64,000 bases of DNA, taken from positions 1,782,001-1,846,000 of the forward strand of contig NC_014614.1 of NCBI RefSeq assembly GCF_000196455.1, in the 5' to 3' direction. How positions within the stretch are numbered: the first letter of the stretch is position 1; the number at the start of each line of letters is the position of its first letter. Below the pieces are notes generated by a model. The model was given only the letters and a program-made list of their open reading frames with translations. It was not told where the DNA came from and did not search any database. This DNA is from Acetoanaerobium sticklandii (GTDB lineage: Bacteria; Bacillota; Clostridia; Peptostreptococcales; Filifactoraceae). The translations under genes were made by a program, and so were the position numbers. This document shows, in pieces, positions 51,439-59,632 of this stretch.

Positions 51439-52443
51439 TTAACCAAATATCCTCAAGATATCCTTAGAGGTTATAAATAGCATTAATGCTAAAAGTAGTA
51501 TCATCCCTATCATATGAACAAAGCCTTCTTTTTCTGGGTCTATTTTTTTGCCCCTTACAAGCTCTATTGCTTGAAATACAATACGGCTACCATCTAAAGC
51601 AGGTATTGGAAGTAGATTTATTAGCCCTAAATTCAAGCTTATTATAGCTGCTAATGATATTACATTGGCAAAACCAGTTCTAGCAGCTTCGCCTACTGCG
51701 CTTATTATTCCAACTGGTCCAACTACACCTTCGTCACCAGCTTGTCCAGTGAAGAGCTTTCCTAAAAAGCTTAACATGTCAGTAAGCATGAGTATAGTTT
51801 GATTTGTTCCAAATACTAAAGATTTTCCTGGGCTTTTTTCAGAAGCAGGTGATATTCCTACTACCTTTCTGCCTGCTTGCTCTACTGCATCTACATCTAT
51901 AACTTTCTGCTCATTATTCCTCTCAATTGTAAATTCTAAATCATTGTCAGGAGAGCTTTGTATTGCATCTGTAACAGACTGCCATGAATCTATTTTCTTA
52001 TCATCTATCATTATAATTTTATCGCCGACTTCCAATCCAGAATTAGAAGCTGGCATATTTTCTACAAGCGCTCCGATTTTATTTACTGGAACTCCAATCA
52101 TCATAAATAAAAATGACATTAATACAATTGTAAGAATAAAATTCATAAATGGACCAGCAAATATTATAGCCATTCTCTTAAGAGGATGCTTGTTGTTAAA
52201 GCTATTTGGGTCCTCACTTTCACTATCTTCTCCTTCCATTCTTACATATCCGCCAAGCGGAAGTGCTCTTAAGGAATATTCTGTTTCTTTTTTTGTTTTG
52301 CTATATAGCTTTGGCCCCATTCCTACAGAAAATTCATGTACAGTAACACCAAAATACTTTGCAGTAAAAAAATGTCCCATTTCATGAACTGTAACTATGA
52401 CTCCAAAAACTATCAGTGCAATTATTATAGTCATTAAATTCAT
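51439..52443 (-). CDS. rseP: Site-2 intramembrane zinc metalloprotease RseP/RasP
   Basis: 334-aa membrane protease. HEMGHF near residue 20 is the HExxH zinc site, the PDZ domain covers about residues 110-190 and the third zinc-ligand motif is LPIPALDGSRI in the C-terminal membrane part. It cuts anti-sigma factors and signal peptides within the membrane. AAAGGTG precedes the ATG. The dxr-rseP-ispG order is typical of Clostridia. Confidence 0.95.
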   Translation of the reverse strand: MNLMTIIIALIVFGVIVTVHEMGHFFTAKYFGVTVHEFSVGMGPKLYSKTKKETEYSLRALPLGGYVRMEGEDSESEDPNSFNNKHPLKRMAIIFAGPFMNFILTIVLMSFLFMMIGVPVNKIGALVENMPASNSGLEVGDKIIMIDDKKIDSWQSVTDAIQSSPDNDLEFTIERNNEQKVIDVDAVEQAGRKVVGISPASEKSPGKSLVFGTNQTILMLTDMLSFLGKLFTGQAGDEGVVGPVGIISAVGEAARTGFANVISLAAIISLNLGLINLLPIPALDGSRIVFQAIELVRGKKIDPEKEGFVHMIGMILLLALMLFITSKDILRIFG

Positions 52444-52456
52444 TATTTCACCTTTT

Positions 52457-53626
52457 CTATATCAACTTTGAAATTTTATTATTAACATATCGTCTTGCCC
52501 ATTTATCTGCTTCCAGTATTTGATTCAAATCTGGATTATTGATTGAATCATGAGAAGAAAGTGCTTCGCTTATTATGTTTGATATATCATAAAATTTTAT
52601 TTTATCATTCAAAAATTCATATACCAATTCTTCATTCGCTGCATTAAGAACAGACAGATAGGTTCCTTCTTTTTCAAGAGCATCAAATGCAAGCTTTAAG
52701 CATGGAAAGCATTGGTAGTCTGGTTTTTCAAACGTGAGATTATTATACTTTATAAAATCCAGTCCATCTTCTTGAGAATCTAATCTTTGAGGATAGCCAA
52801 GAGCATATTGAATAGGTCCCTTCATATTTGGAGTACCTAGCTGAGCTTTTATACTTTTGTCTTTAAACTCAACCATGGAATGTATTATGCTTTGTGGGTG
52901 TACAAGAACCTCTATTTTTTTTATGTCTAAATCAAATAGCCATTTTGCCTCTATTACTTCTAAACCTTTATTCATAAGAGTGGCTGAGTCTATTGTTATT
53001 TTTTGCCCCATACTCCAATTTGGATGTTTTAAAGCATTGCTCTTAGTCATCTGCGATATAGTTTCTTTATCCAGCCCTCTAAATGGTCCTCCTGAAGCTG
53101 TTAGAATAATTTTATTAATATCGCTAGTGTTTTCGCCCACTAGACACTGAAAAATAGCACTATGCTCACTATCTACAGGAATAATAGCCACATTGTGTTT
53201 TTTTGCTTCGTCCATAACTAGTTTCCCAGCAGTTACTAGTGTTTCTTTATTTGCTAAAGCGATAGTAGTTCCTCTTTTTATAGCAGTAAGCGTGGGAATA
53301 AGTCCTATCATGCCTACTACCGATGTAAGAAGTATATCATTTTGCTTTGCATCAGCAATTGTATTCAAACCATCTATCCCATAGCAAAGCTCTATATTGT
53401 AATCTAAATCCAGCTTATCAACCTTAGACTTTAAATCTGAATATTTAGCTTCATCATAAATACATACAATTTTAGGGTTAAATTCTATTATTTGATTTAT
53501 AAGTATATCTACGCTACTATTTGCTGATAATCCAAATACCTCAAATTTATCTTTATGATTTCTTATAACATCTAAAGTCTGGGTTCCAATAGAACCAGTC
53601 GATCCTAGAATAGATATTATTTTCAT
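52457..53626 (-). CDS. dxr: 1-deoxy-D-xylulose 5-phosphate reductoisomerase
   Basis: 389-aa Dxr, the NADPH-dependent committed step of the MEP isoprenoid pathway. NADPH loop GSTGSIGTQTLD at the N terminus, ALANKETLVTAG, VDSEHSAIFQCL and TASGGPFRG in the active-site region. It sits between cdsA and rseP with short gaps. Confidence 0.96.
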   Translation of the reverse strand: MKIISILGSTGSIGTQTLDVIRNHKDKFEVFGLSANSSVDILINQIIEFNPKIVCIYDEAKYSDLKSKVDKLDLDYNIELCYGIDGLNTIADAKQNDILLTSVVGMIGLIPTLTAIKRGTTIALANKETLVTAGKLVMDEAKKHNVAIIPVDSEHSAIFQCLVGENTSDINKIILTASGGPFRGLDKETISQMTKSNALKHPNWSMGQKITIDSATLMNKGLEVIEAKWLFDLDIKKIEVLVHPQSIIHSMVEFKDKSIKAQLGTPNMKGPIQYALGYPQRLDSQEDGLDFIKYNNLTFEKPDYQCFPCLKLAFDALEKEGTYLSVLNAANEELVYEFLNDKIKFYDISNIISEALSSHDSINNPDLNQILEADKWARRYVNNKISKLI

Positions 53627-53660
53627 GGTTACACCTGCTTTTAATTAATTTTTATATATT

Positions 53661-54437
53661 TTATATCAGCTTTGCAATAAACATCACTATATAAGTAAAT
53701 GGCGCTGTGAATATAATGCTGTCTATTCTATCTAGCATTCCTCCATGTCCAGGTATAAGATTTCCATAATCTTTTACACCTAGCTTACGTTTAAAAGAAG
53801 ATGCAAATAAGTCTCCTGCTTGAGATATTACGCTTCCTATTAGCGCTGAGACTCCTATAAGCAAGATATACTCAGGATGTACGAAATAAGCATATACAGT
53901 CGATATTATAATACAGCCAATTATACCTCCTATAGCCCCTTCTATAGTTTTTTTAGGGCTAACCTTTGGCATAAGTTTATGCTTTCCAAAAGCAAAACCT
54001 GCAAAGTAAGCACAGGTATCTGTTGCCCATGCAAAAATAAAAATATACCAAATGAAATCAAACGATGCCTCTCTAACAACAATCACACTGCTAAGAGCAA
54101 CCGTTATATAAACAAAAGTTAAGATGCTTACCGAAATATCCTCTACTGTTTTTTTTCCAAAAATAAGAAGGATGCTCTCGCCCACTACAAGTATAAATAG
54201 CAAAACAGGTAGCACCGACCATATATTTAGCCAGCTAGGAACTAAAAATAATATTGTTATAATATATAAAATTGCATTTGTTGGTTTAATCCCCGATTCT
54301 GCAAATGCATTTGTAAATTCTTTAATTGATATTAATGCAACAAGTAAAACTGCTAGCTTTGTTACAAGTCCTCCATATATGATAACGAAGAAAAATATCG
54401 GAAGAAGAACTAGTGCAGATATAATTCTGACTTTCAA
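53661..54437 (-). CDS. cdsA: Phosphatidate cytidylyltransferase (UUG start)
   Basis: 258-aa polytopic membrane enzyme making CDP-diacylglycerol from phosphatidate and CTP. The family signature near the C terminus is present as SSFKRKLGVKDYGNLIPGHG, then GMLDRIDS. The UUG start follows AGGAGGGG at 5-6 nt. It supplies pgsA, which lies in the same window, and is flanked by uppS and dxr. Confidence 0.95.
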   Translation of the reverse strand: MKVRIISALVLLPIFFFVIIYGGLVTKLAVLLVALISIKEFTNAFAESGIKPTNAILYIITILFLVPSWLNIWSVLPVLLFILVVGESILLIFGKKTVEDISVSILTFVYITVALSSVIVVREASFDFIWYIFIFAWATDTCAYFAGFAFGKHKLMPKVSPKKTIEGAIGGIIGCIIISTVYAYFVHPEYILLIGVSALIGSVISQAGDLFASSFKRKLGVKDYGNLIPGHGGMLDRIDSIIFTAPFTYIVMFIAKLI

Positions 54438-54447
54438 AATACCCCTC

Positions 54448-55176
54448 CTAACTTATGGTGCCGAATCTTCTATCTCTATTTTGATAATCAAAAATTGCTT
54501 TATATAAATCTTCTCTTTTAAAATCTGGCCAGTTTATGTCAGAAAACCAAAATTCGGCATAGGCTGCTTCCCACATTAAAAAGTTAGAAAGTCTTAATTC
54601 TCCGCTTGGTCTTATAATTAAATCAGGGTCTGGTAACAATCTAGTGCTTAGGTAATTCCTCATAAAGTCTTCATCAACACTATCAATATCAATACCCTTT
54701 TCTCTTTCCTCTAATATTATATTTTTTACAGCTGTCATAATATCATTTCTGCTTCCATAATTCAAAGCAAGCGACATTACAACACCAGTATTATTCTTAG
54801 TTTTTTCAATAGATTCGCAAAGTTCATCATAAATTAGCTTTGGTAGCTTTGAGTAATCCCCAATTGCATTTATTCTAACATTATTTTTATCTAGCTCTTT
54901 TGTTTCTTTTTTTAAGTACTCAAGTAATAACTTCATAAGAGCGCTTACTTCCTCTTCTGGCCTATTCCAGTTTTCAGTGGAAAAAGCATACAGGGTCAAA
55001 TATTCAACCTTAAGCTCGTTGCAAGCCTTTACAATATCTCTTATTGTTTCCACTCCAGCTTTATGGCCAAAGCTTCTTGGAAGCATTCTTTTCTTAGCCC
55101 AACGTCCATTTCCATCCATTATTATACCAATATGGCTAGGTATATTACTTTTATCTATTTTATCATAATAACTCAA
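54448..55176 (-). CDS. uppS: Isoprenyl transferase / undecaprenyl diphosphate synthase
   Basis: About 242-aa cis-prenyltransferase making the lipid carrier for wall polymers. GIIMDGNGRWAKKR holds the catalytic Asp, YAFSTENWNRP and RPSGELRLSNFLMWEAAYAE follow. Start choice: an ATG at 55185 abuts AAAGGA with no spacing, whereas the UUG at 55176 is 10 nt from it; I choose the UUG but the ATG remains possible. A GC-rich hairpin lies just upstream. Confidence 0.93.
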   Translation of the reverse strand: MSYYDKIDKSNIPSHIGIIMDGNGRWAKKRMLPRSFGHKAGVETIRDIVKACNELKVEYLTLYAFSTENWNRPEEEVSALMKLLLEYLKKETKELDKNNVRINAIGDYSKLPKLIYDELCESIEKTKNNTGVVMSLALNYGSRNDIMTAVKNIILEEREKGIDIDSVDEDFMRNYLSTRLLPDPDLIIRPSGELRLSNFLMWEAAYAEFWFSDINWPDFKREDLYKAIFDYQNRDRRFGTIS

Positions 55177-55202
55177 AGATATCATTCCTTTAATATGAAG
55201 TT

Positions 55203-55224
55203 ACCCCGACCAAAAGGCCGGGGT
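55203..55224 (-). other. GC-rich hairpin between the 67-aa gene and uppS
   Basis: ACCCCGGCC-TTTT-GGTCGGGGT on the minus strand, a 9-bp stem with a UUUU loop. The one non-Watson-Crick position is a G-U pair in minus-strand RNA but an A-C mismatch in plus-strand RNA, so selection appears to act on the uppS transcript. The U-run lies on the plus-strand side, so it is not a terminator for the operon. Confidence 0.65.
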
Positions 55225-55227
55225 TTT

Positions 55228-55431
55228 TTATATAGCAGTTTTAAAATAGGACAAAACCACCTGTATTTCACCATTATCGTAATTTGCTTTTACTGCATAC
55301 TCTTCAGTTAAGATGTCTGAATCTTTATGACCTTTTGTGTGTGAAAAACTAACAACTAGATTATTTTCTTTCGCATAGTCCAGTATATATAATTTAGATT
55401 TACCAATAAGTCTATGACAAATATTGTCCAT
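55228..55431 (-). CDS. Small unknown protein between frr and uppS
   Basis: 67-aa cytoplasmic protein with no recognised family. Its ATG overlaps the frr stop codon (TAATG) and GGAGG lies within the frr 3' end, so it is translationally coupled and very likely real. KSKLYILDYAKENNLVVSFS and EYAVKANYDNGEIQVVLSYF suggest a small alpha/beta fold. It is followed by the GC-rich hairpin and uppS. Confidence 0.72.
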   Translation of the reverse strand: MDNICHRLIGKSKLYILDYAKENNLVVSFSHTKGHKDSDILTEEYAVKANYDNGEIQVVLSYFKTAI

Positions 55432-55988
55432 TAAACCTCCATTATATCCTTCTCTTTTTTTGCCAGCATATCATCTATCATCTTGATATGAGAATCAGTA
55501 AGCTTTTGCACTTCATCCTGAGCTTTTTTTGAATCATCTTCAGTTAGCTCAGAAGTTTTTTCCATTTTTTTAATTGCTTCGTTTGCTTCACGTCTTTCAT
55601 TTCTAATCGCAACCTTAGCTTGTTCTCCAGTTTTAGCTACTAGTTTTATAAGATCTTTTCTTCTTTCTTCAGTAAGCTGCGGTATGTTAATTCTAATTGA
55701 ATTACCATCATTTGTAGGATTGAAGCCTAAATCTGAACTAAGAATAGCTTTTTCAATACTTCCCATAGCACTTTTATCCCATGGTTGAATAAGTATAGTT
55801 CTAGGTTCAGGTGATGATACTCCAGCCATTTGCTTAAGCGGAGTCATAGTTCCATAGTAATCAACCATCACACGATCTAACATATTTGGATTTGCTCTTC
55901 CTGCTCTAATAGTGAGTAGTTCATCTTTTAAAACAGCAATCGTTTTTTCCATTTTTTCTTCAAGTTTCTTGTGGATATCGAGTTTCAT
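55431..55988 (-). CDS. frr: Ribosome recycling factor
   Basis: 185-aa RRF, which with EF-G splits post-termination ribosomes. RAGRANPNMLDRVMVDYYG and the central LTEERRKDLIK are canonical, with the three-helix bundle/beta domain size. AAAGGGGGA precedes the ATG. It follows pyrH by 2 bp. Confidence 0.97.
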   Translation of the reverse strand: MKLDIHKKLEEKMEKTIAVLKDELLTIRAGRANPNMLDRVMVDYYGTMTPLKQMAGVSSPEPRTILIQPWDKSAMGSIEKAILSSDLGFNPTNDGNSIRINIPQLTEERRKDLIKLVAKTGEQAKVAIRNERREANEAIKKMEKTSELTEDDSKKAQDEVQKLTDSHIKMIDDMLAKKEKDIMEV

Positions 55989-55990
55989 AC

Positions 55991-56704
55991 TTAATCCCCC
56001 TTTACTATAGTTCCAATATTTTTTCCTTTAACCACTTCTATTATATTATTTGGATCTTCAAGTGAAAATACCCTAATAGGAATATTATTATCCATACACA
56101 ATGATGTCGCTGTTGAGTCCATTACTTTAAGCCCTTTGTTTAAAACATCCATATAAGTTAACTCGTCAAATTTAACTGCATCTGGATTAAGCACTGGGTC
56201 ACTATCATAAACGCCATCAACTTTTTTAGCTAAAAGAATTACATCCGCCTCTATTTCTGCTGCTCTAAGTGCTGCAGTAGTATCAGTAGAAAAATATGGA
56301 TTGCCTGTTCCTGCTCCAAAAATCACTACTCTTTGCTTTTCAAGATGTCTTATAGCTCTTCTACGAATATAAGGTTCAGCAATCTGTCTCATTTCTATTG
56401 CAGTTTGCACTCTAGTCACTACGCCTTCATTTTCAAGAGATGATTGAAGTGCAAGAGAGTTAATCACAGTTGCAAGCATGCCCATGTAATCACCTGTTGT
56501 TCTATCCATACCTTCACCGCTTCGGCCTCTAAAGATATTTCCTCCACCAACAACAATTGCCACTTCTACACCCATATCCATCAAGGTTTTTATAGATTTA
56601 GCTATAGAATTAAGTACAGAATTTTCTATTCCATAGCCTTTATCTCCAGCCAATGCTTCACCACTTAGTTTTAGCAGAACTCTTTTATATTGTGTACTTG
56701 TCAT
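55991..56704 (-). CDS. pyrH: UMP kinase
   Basis: 237-aa hexameric bacterial UMP kinase of the amino-acid-kinase fold. RVLLKLSGEAL and VVGGGNIFRG bind nucleotide; DRTTGDYMGMLAT is typical. I start it at MTSTQYKRV, with GGAGG 5 nt upstream, not at the ATG 14 codons earlier, which lies in the terminator region. It is preceded by a terminator after tsf, so it may depend on readthrough. Confidence 0.96.
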   Translation of the reverse strand: MTSTQYKRVLLKLSGEALAGDKGYGIENSVLNSIAKSIKTLMDMGVEVAIVVGGGNIFRGRSGEGMDRTTGDYMGMLATVINSLALQSSLENEGVVTRVQTAIEMRQIAEPYIRRRAIRHLEKQRVVIFGAGTGNPYFSTDTTAALRAAEIEADVILLAKKVDGVYDSDPVLNPDAVKFDELTYMDVLNKGLKVMDSTATSLCMDNNIPIRVFSLEDPNNIIEVVKGKNIGTIVKGD

Positions 56705-56730
56705 AAATTCCTCCCAAAGAACCGGTTTTG

Positions 56731-56761
56731 AAAAAAGAGAACACAACGGGTGTTCTCTTTT
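56731..56761 (-). terminator. Intrinsic terminator between tsf and pyrH
   Basis: AAAAGAGAACAC / GTGTTCTCTTTT stem with a 5-nt loop followed by TTTTTTC on the minus strand. It lies inside the conserved rpsB-tsf-pyrH-frr order and should reduce expression of pyrH-frr relative to the ribosomal genes. Confidence 0.88.
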
Positions 56762-56772
56762 AGATTATAATA

Positions 56773-57687
56773 TTAGTTACCTAATTGCTTAGCAACTTCT
56801 TCTGCAAAATTTTCTGATTTCTTTTCAAGGCCTTCTCCAACCTCGAATCTTTCAACTGCTACTACTTTTATTTCAACGCCTAAAGCTTTTGCAGTATCTG
56901 CAACAACATCTTTAACTGCTTTGTCAGAGTCTTTTACAAATGTCTGCTCAAGTAGACAAACTTCTTTAAGTTGCTTTTGTAATCTTCCTTCAACCATTTT
57001 TTCAACTATGTTCTGTGGTTTTCCTTCATTAAGAGCTTGCTGAATAAGAATTTCTCTCTCATGGCTAATGTAGTCTTGGTCTACATCGTCACGAGAAATA
57101 TATTTTGGATTCATAGCTGCAACTTGCATTGCTATATCTTTTCCTAGTTCATCTAATTTCTCAGAATCACTTGCAGCTTCTAGTTTAACTAATACTGCTA
57201 TTTTACCAGCTCCGTGAACATAACCTGAAATTCTTCCAGCTTCTATTGATAGAGCTGAGAATCTTCTTACGTTCATATTTTCACCGATTTTAGCAATTTT
57301 AGATGTAAGCTCAGCTTCAACTGTAACTCCATCAGCATACTCAGACGCAAGAAGTGCTTCTAAATCTTTAGGCTCTTTTTCCATTGCAACTTTAGTAACA
57401 TTAGCTACAAAAGTTTGGAACTCTTCGTTTTTAGCAACGAAATCTGTTTCTGAATTTACTTCAGTCATGGCAGCTTTTTTTCCATCTTCAGATATCATCA
57501 TTCCAACTAATCCTTCAGCTGCAATACGATCTGATTTTTTAGCCGCTTGAGAAAGTCCTTTTTCTCTTAGGATATCTATAGCTCTTTCCATGTTACCTTC
57601 TGCTTCAGTTAATGCCTTCTTGCAATCCATCATTCCAGCACCAGTTTTTTCTCTTAACTCTTTAACCATACCTGCTGTAATAGCCAT
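56773..57687 (-). CDS. tsf: Elongation factor Ts
   Basis: 304-aa EF-Ts, the guanine nucleotide exchange factor for EF-Tu. LREKTGAGMMDCKKAL, TDFVAKNEEF and the following dimerisation core are canonical. AGGAGG precedes the ATG. It follows rpsB by 55 bp, separated by a perfect GGGTAAGGGC hairpin. Confidence 0.97.
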   Translation of the reverse strand: MAITAGMVKELREKTGAGMMDCKKALTEAEGNMERAIDILREKGLSQAAKKSDRIAAEGLVGMMISEDGKKAAMTEVNSETDFVAKNEEFQTFVANVTKVAMEKEPKDLEALLASEYADGVTVEAELTSKIAKIGENMNVRRFSALSIEAGRISGYVHGAGKIAVLVKLEAASDSEKLDELGKDIAMQVAAMNPKYISRDDVDQDYISHEREILIQQALNEGKPQNIVEKMVEGRLQKQLKEVCLLEQTFVKDSDKAVKDVVADTAKALGVEIKVVAVERFEVGEGLEKKSENFAEEVAKQLGN

Positions 57688-57712
57688 AATATCTCCTCCT
57701 GTACATTAGTAA

Positions 57713-57734
57713 GGGTAAGGGCTTGCCCTTACCC
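57713..57734 (-). other. rpsB-tsf intergenic hairpin
   Basis: GGGTAAGGGC / GCCCTTACCC perfect 10-bp arms with only two bases between them, without a following U-run. Probably an mRNA processing or stability element that separates rpsB and tsf transcripts. Confidence 0.6.
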
Positions 57735-57742
57735 AATTTATA

Positions 57743-58489
57743 TTATTCAGCTTCTACTACTTCTGCTTCTACAGCAGCTTCTTCAGTAGATGTAGTTTCT
57801 TCAATTTGTCCTTGCTTTGCTTCGATAATAGCTTGTGAAATAGTAGACGCAATAAGTTTTACTGCTCTGATTGCATCGTCATTTCCTGGGATTGGGAAGT
57901 CAATTTCATCTGGGTCACAGTTTGTATCTACGATACCAACAACTGGAATTCCTAATTTGTGAGCTTCTTTAACAGCTATTCTTTCTTTTCTAGGGTCAAC
58001 TATGAAAATAGCGCCTGGAACTTCTGGCATATCTTTAATACCGTTAAGGTATTTCTCTAGTTTTTCTTTTTCGTTCATAAGTTGGATTACTTCTTTTTTA
58101 GGAAGTACATCAAAAGTTCCATCTTCTTGCATTTTTTCAAGCTCTCTTAATCTATCTATTCTTTTTTTGATAGTTTGGTAGTTTGTTAGCATTCCACCTA
58201 GCCATCTTTCATTTACATAGTACATTCCTGATCTTTCAGCTTCTTCTTTGATAGAATCTTGAGCTTGCTTTTTAGTTCCAACGAAAAGAATTGGCTTTCC
58301 AGTTTCAGCAACTTCTCTGATAAAGCTATAAGCTTCTTCAATTTTCTTTACTGTTTTTTGTAAATCAATGATGTATATTCCATTTCTCTCTGTGAATATA
58401 AATCTTGACATTTTAGGGTTCCATCTTCTAGTCTGGTGACCAAAATGAACTCCCGCTTCTAACAATTGCTTCATACTTACTACTGACAT
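57743..58489 (-). CDS. rpsB: 30S ribosomal protein S2
   Basis: 248-aa S2. MKQLLEAGVHFGHQTRRWNP at the start and IVDTNCDPDEIDFPIPGNDDA are canonical; an acidic C-terminal tail follows. AAGGAGG precedes the ATG. It has its own promoter and a structured leader of about 90 nt, and leads rpsB-tsf. Confidence 0.97.
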   Translation of the reverse strand: MSVVSMKQLLEAGVHFGHQTRRWNPKMSRFIFTERNGIYIIDLQKTVKKIEEAYSFIREVAETGKPILFVGTKKQAQDSIKEEAERSGMYYVNERWLGGMLTNYQTIKKRIDRLRELEKMQEDGTFDVLPKKEVIQLMNEKEKLEKYLNGIKDMPEVPGAIFIVDPRKERIAVKEAHKLGIPVVGIVDTNCDPDEIDFPIPGNDDAIRAVKLIASTISQAIIEAKQGQIEETTSTEEAAVEAEVVEAE

Positions 58490-58499
58490 TTAATTTCCT

Positions 58500-58588
58500 C
58501 CTTGGTTTTTTACCTCCGTCCCTTTCATCTTTTCAAGAAGCCTTTCGGCACCGCCTCAAAAATTAAGGAACGTGTGTGATTTAATTCC
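58500..58588 (-). ncRNA. Putative structured rpsB leader
   Basis: The leader contains GAGGCGGTGCCGAAAGGC, where GCC-GAAA-GGC is a GNRA hairpin (58540-58549), then CTTCTTGAAAAGATGAAAGGGACGG. S2 leaders that bind S2 are known in other bacteria; I cannot match this one to a named family. Confidence 0.4.
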
Positions 58589-58594
58589 TCTAAT

Positions 58595-58623
58595 ATAATA
58601 TAGGAAAGTTGAAACAAAATCAA
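58595..58623 (-). promoter_or_regulatory. Promoter of rpsB-tsf
   Basis: Minus-strand TTGATT (58618-58623), a 17-nt spacer and TATTAT (58595-58600), in the gap after the flagellar-end genes. Confidence 0.65.
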
Positions 58624-58666
58624 GAATAATTTATATATGTATAATAAAATTACGGCATTTTAATAT

Positions 58667-59281
58667 TTAATTTGATAGCACGTCTACAATTTCTCTAAGT
58701 GAACTATTTACTTTAAAGCTTTTAGTCCCAGATTTAATTTTAGTACTCCTGTCAATCATATATTGAAATTTTTCAAAAGCATCTTCATCAACAATTACTT
58801 TTTCTTTAGCTAAAACTTCTCTAATTCTAAGGCTTTTTTCATCGTATAATTTAAGTGCATTTGTATGCTTTGGAACTATTCCATAATCTACAAGATATTT
58901 CTCAGCTTCTAGCTTATCGTATTCTAATATCTCTAAAATAAGCATTATATCATTCTTATGAGGATAAATGTTCCCCTCTACAAGCTTATCGGCAATCTCT
59001 TCATGTGAATCGTTTTGATTTATAGTTATTTCAGCTTTAGCAGGTTCTTTTGTATCTTTGCCAGCTAATTCTTTAGCTTCTTTTTTATTTGTTTCTTCTG
59101 CTTTTACATCTAATTGAGCTTGAAGATTGGTTTTTTCTTCCAAAAGACTTTCATAGCTTTTTTTTAAATCAATTAACGCTTTTTCATTAGTACTTGTATC
59201 AAAGATAAGAACATTTAAAAATGCCATTATAATAATTCCCATAGCAACCCCGAGTAAATATGTAGCTATTTTCTTTTCCAT
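58667..59281 (-). CDS. Unknown membrane-anchored protein with MltG-like motif
   Basis: 204-aa protein with one N-terminal membrane helix (about residues 7-27), a coiled coil (35-75) and a soluble domain. NDSHEEIADKLVEGNIYP (about residues 92-109) recalls the LysM-like subdomain at the start of MltG/YceG transglycosylases, but the catalytic part is missing. It closes the flagellar/chemotaxis run before rpsB, the position of swrB in Bacillus; homology is not evident. Function unknown. Confidence 0.65.
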   Translation of the reverse strand: MEKKIATYLLGVAMGIIIMAFLNVLIFDTSTNEKALIDLKKSYESLLEEKTNLQAQLDVKAEETNKKEAKELAGKDTKEPAKAEITINQNDSHEEIADKLVEGNIYPHKNDIMLILEILEYDKLEAEKYLVDYGIVPKHTNALKLYDEKSLRIREVLAKEKVIVDEDAFEKFQYMIDRSTKIKSGTKSFKVNSSLREIVDVLSN

Positions 59282-59286
59282 AATGA

Positions 59287-59619
59287 TTATCTATTTCCTC
59301 TCATCTTCATAATCAAGTCAATTTCTTTAACGCTTCTATTCATCGCTTTAGCCATATCAATATTGCTCATACCTTGTTTAGAAAATTTGCTTATCACGTC
59401 ATCATCAGTTTCTAGCTTAGTTTCAATTGATTGAAGTTCAGTTTTAAGTTTATCAATTTCGCTAATTATCTGATTAGTTGAGCGATGAATTAAAATCAGT
59501 TCTCCCTGAAGATTATCCTCATCAGGTTTCGTGTCGTCTTTTTTTGCAAGCATCAAAAAAGATATAATATTAAGTACAAAAGCTACCCCTAATAAAATTA
59601 AAACTACACTTTGCGACAT
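59287..59619 (-). CDS. Unknown membrane protein, DUF6115-like
   Basis: 110-aa protein with an N-terminal membrane helix (about residues 5-24), an acidic coiled coil (40-75) and a C-terminal GMSNIDMAKAMNRSVKEIDL that looks like a small helix-turn-helix as in sigma region 4. Such proteins are found at the end of clostridial flagellar operons; family name given from memory, moderate certainty. It lies 5 bp before the next gene and 13 bp after fapA. Confidence 0.65.
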   Translation of the reverse strand: MSQSVVLILLGVAFVLNIISFLMLAKKDDTKPDEDNLQGELILIHRSTNQIISEIDKLKTELQSIETKLETDDDVISKFSKQGMSNIDMAKAMNRSVKEIDLIMKMRGNR

Positions 59620-59632
59620 ATTCCCTCCTAAT

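Noticed and set aside
55203..55229. Terminator on the plus strand (GC stem plus TTTTTT).
   Set aside because: No plus-strand gene lies there and the stem is better paired in minus-strand RNA.
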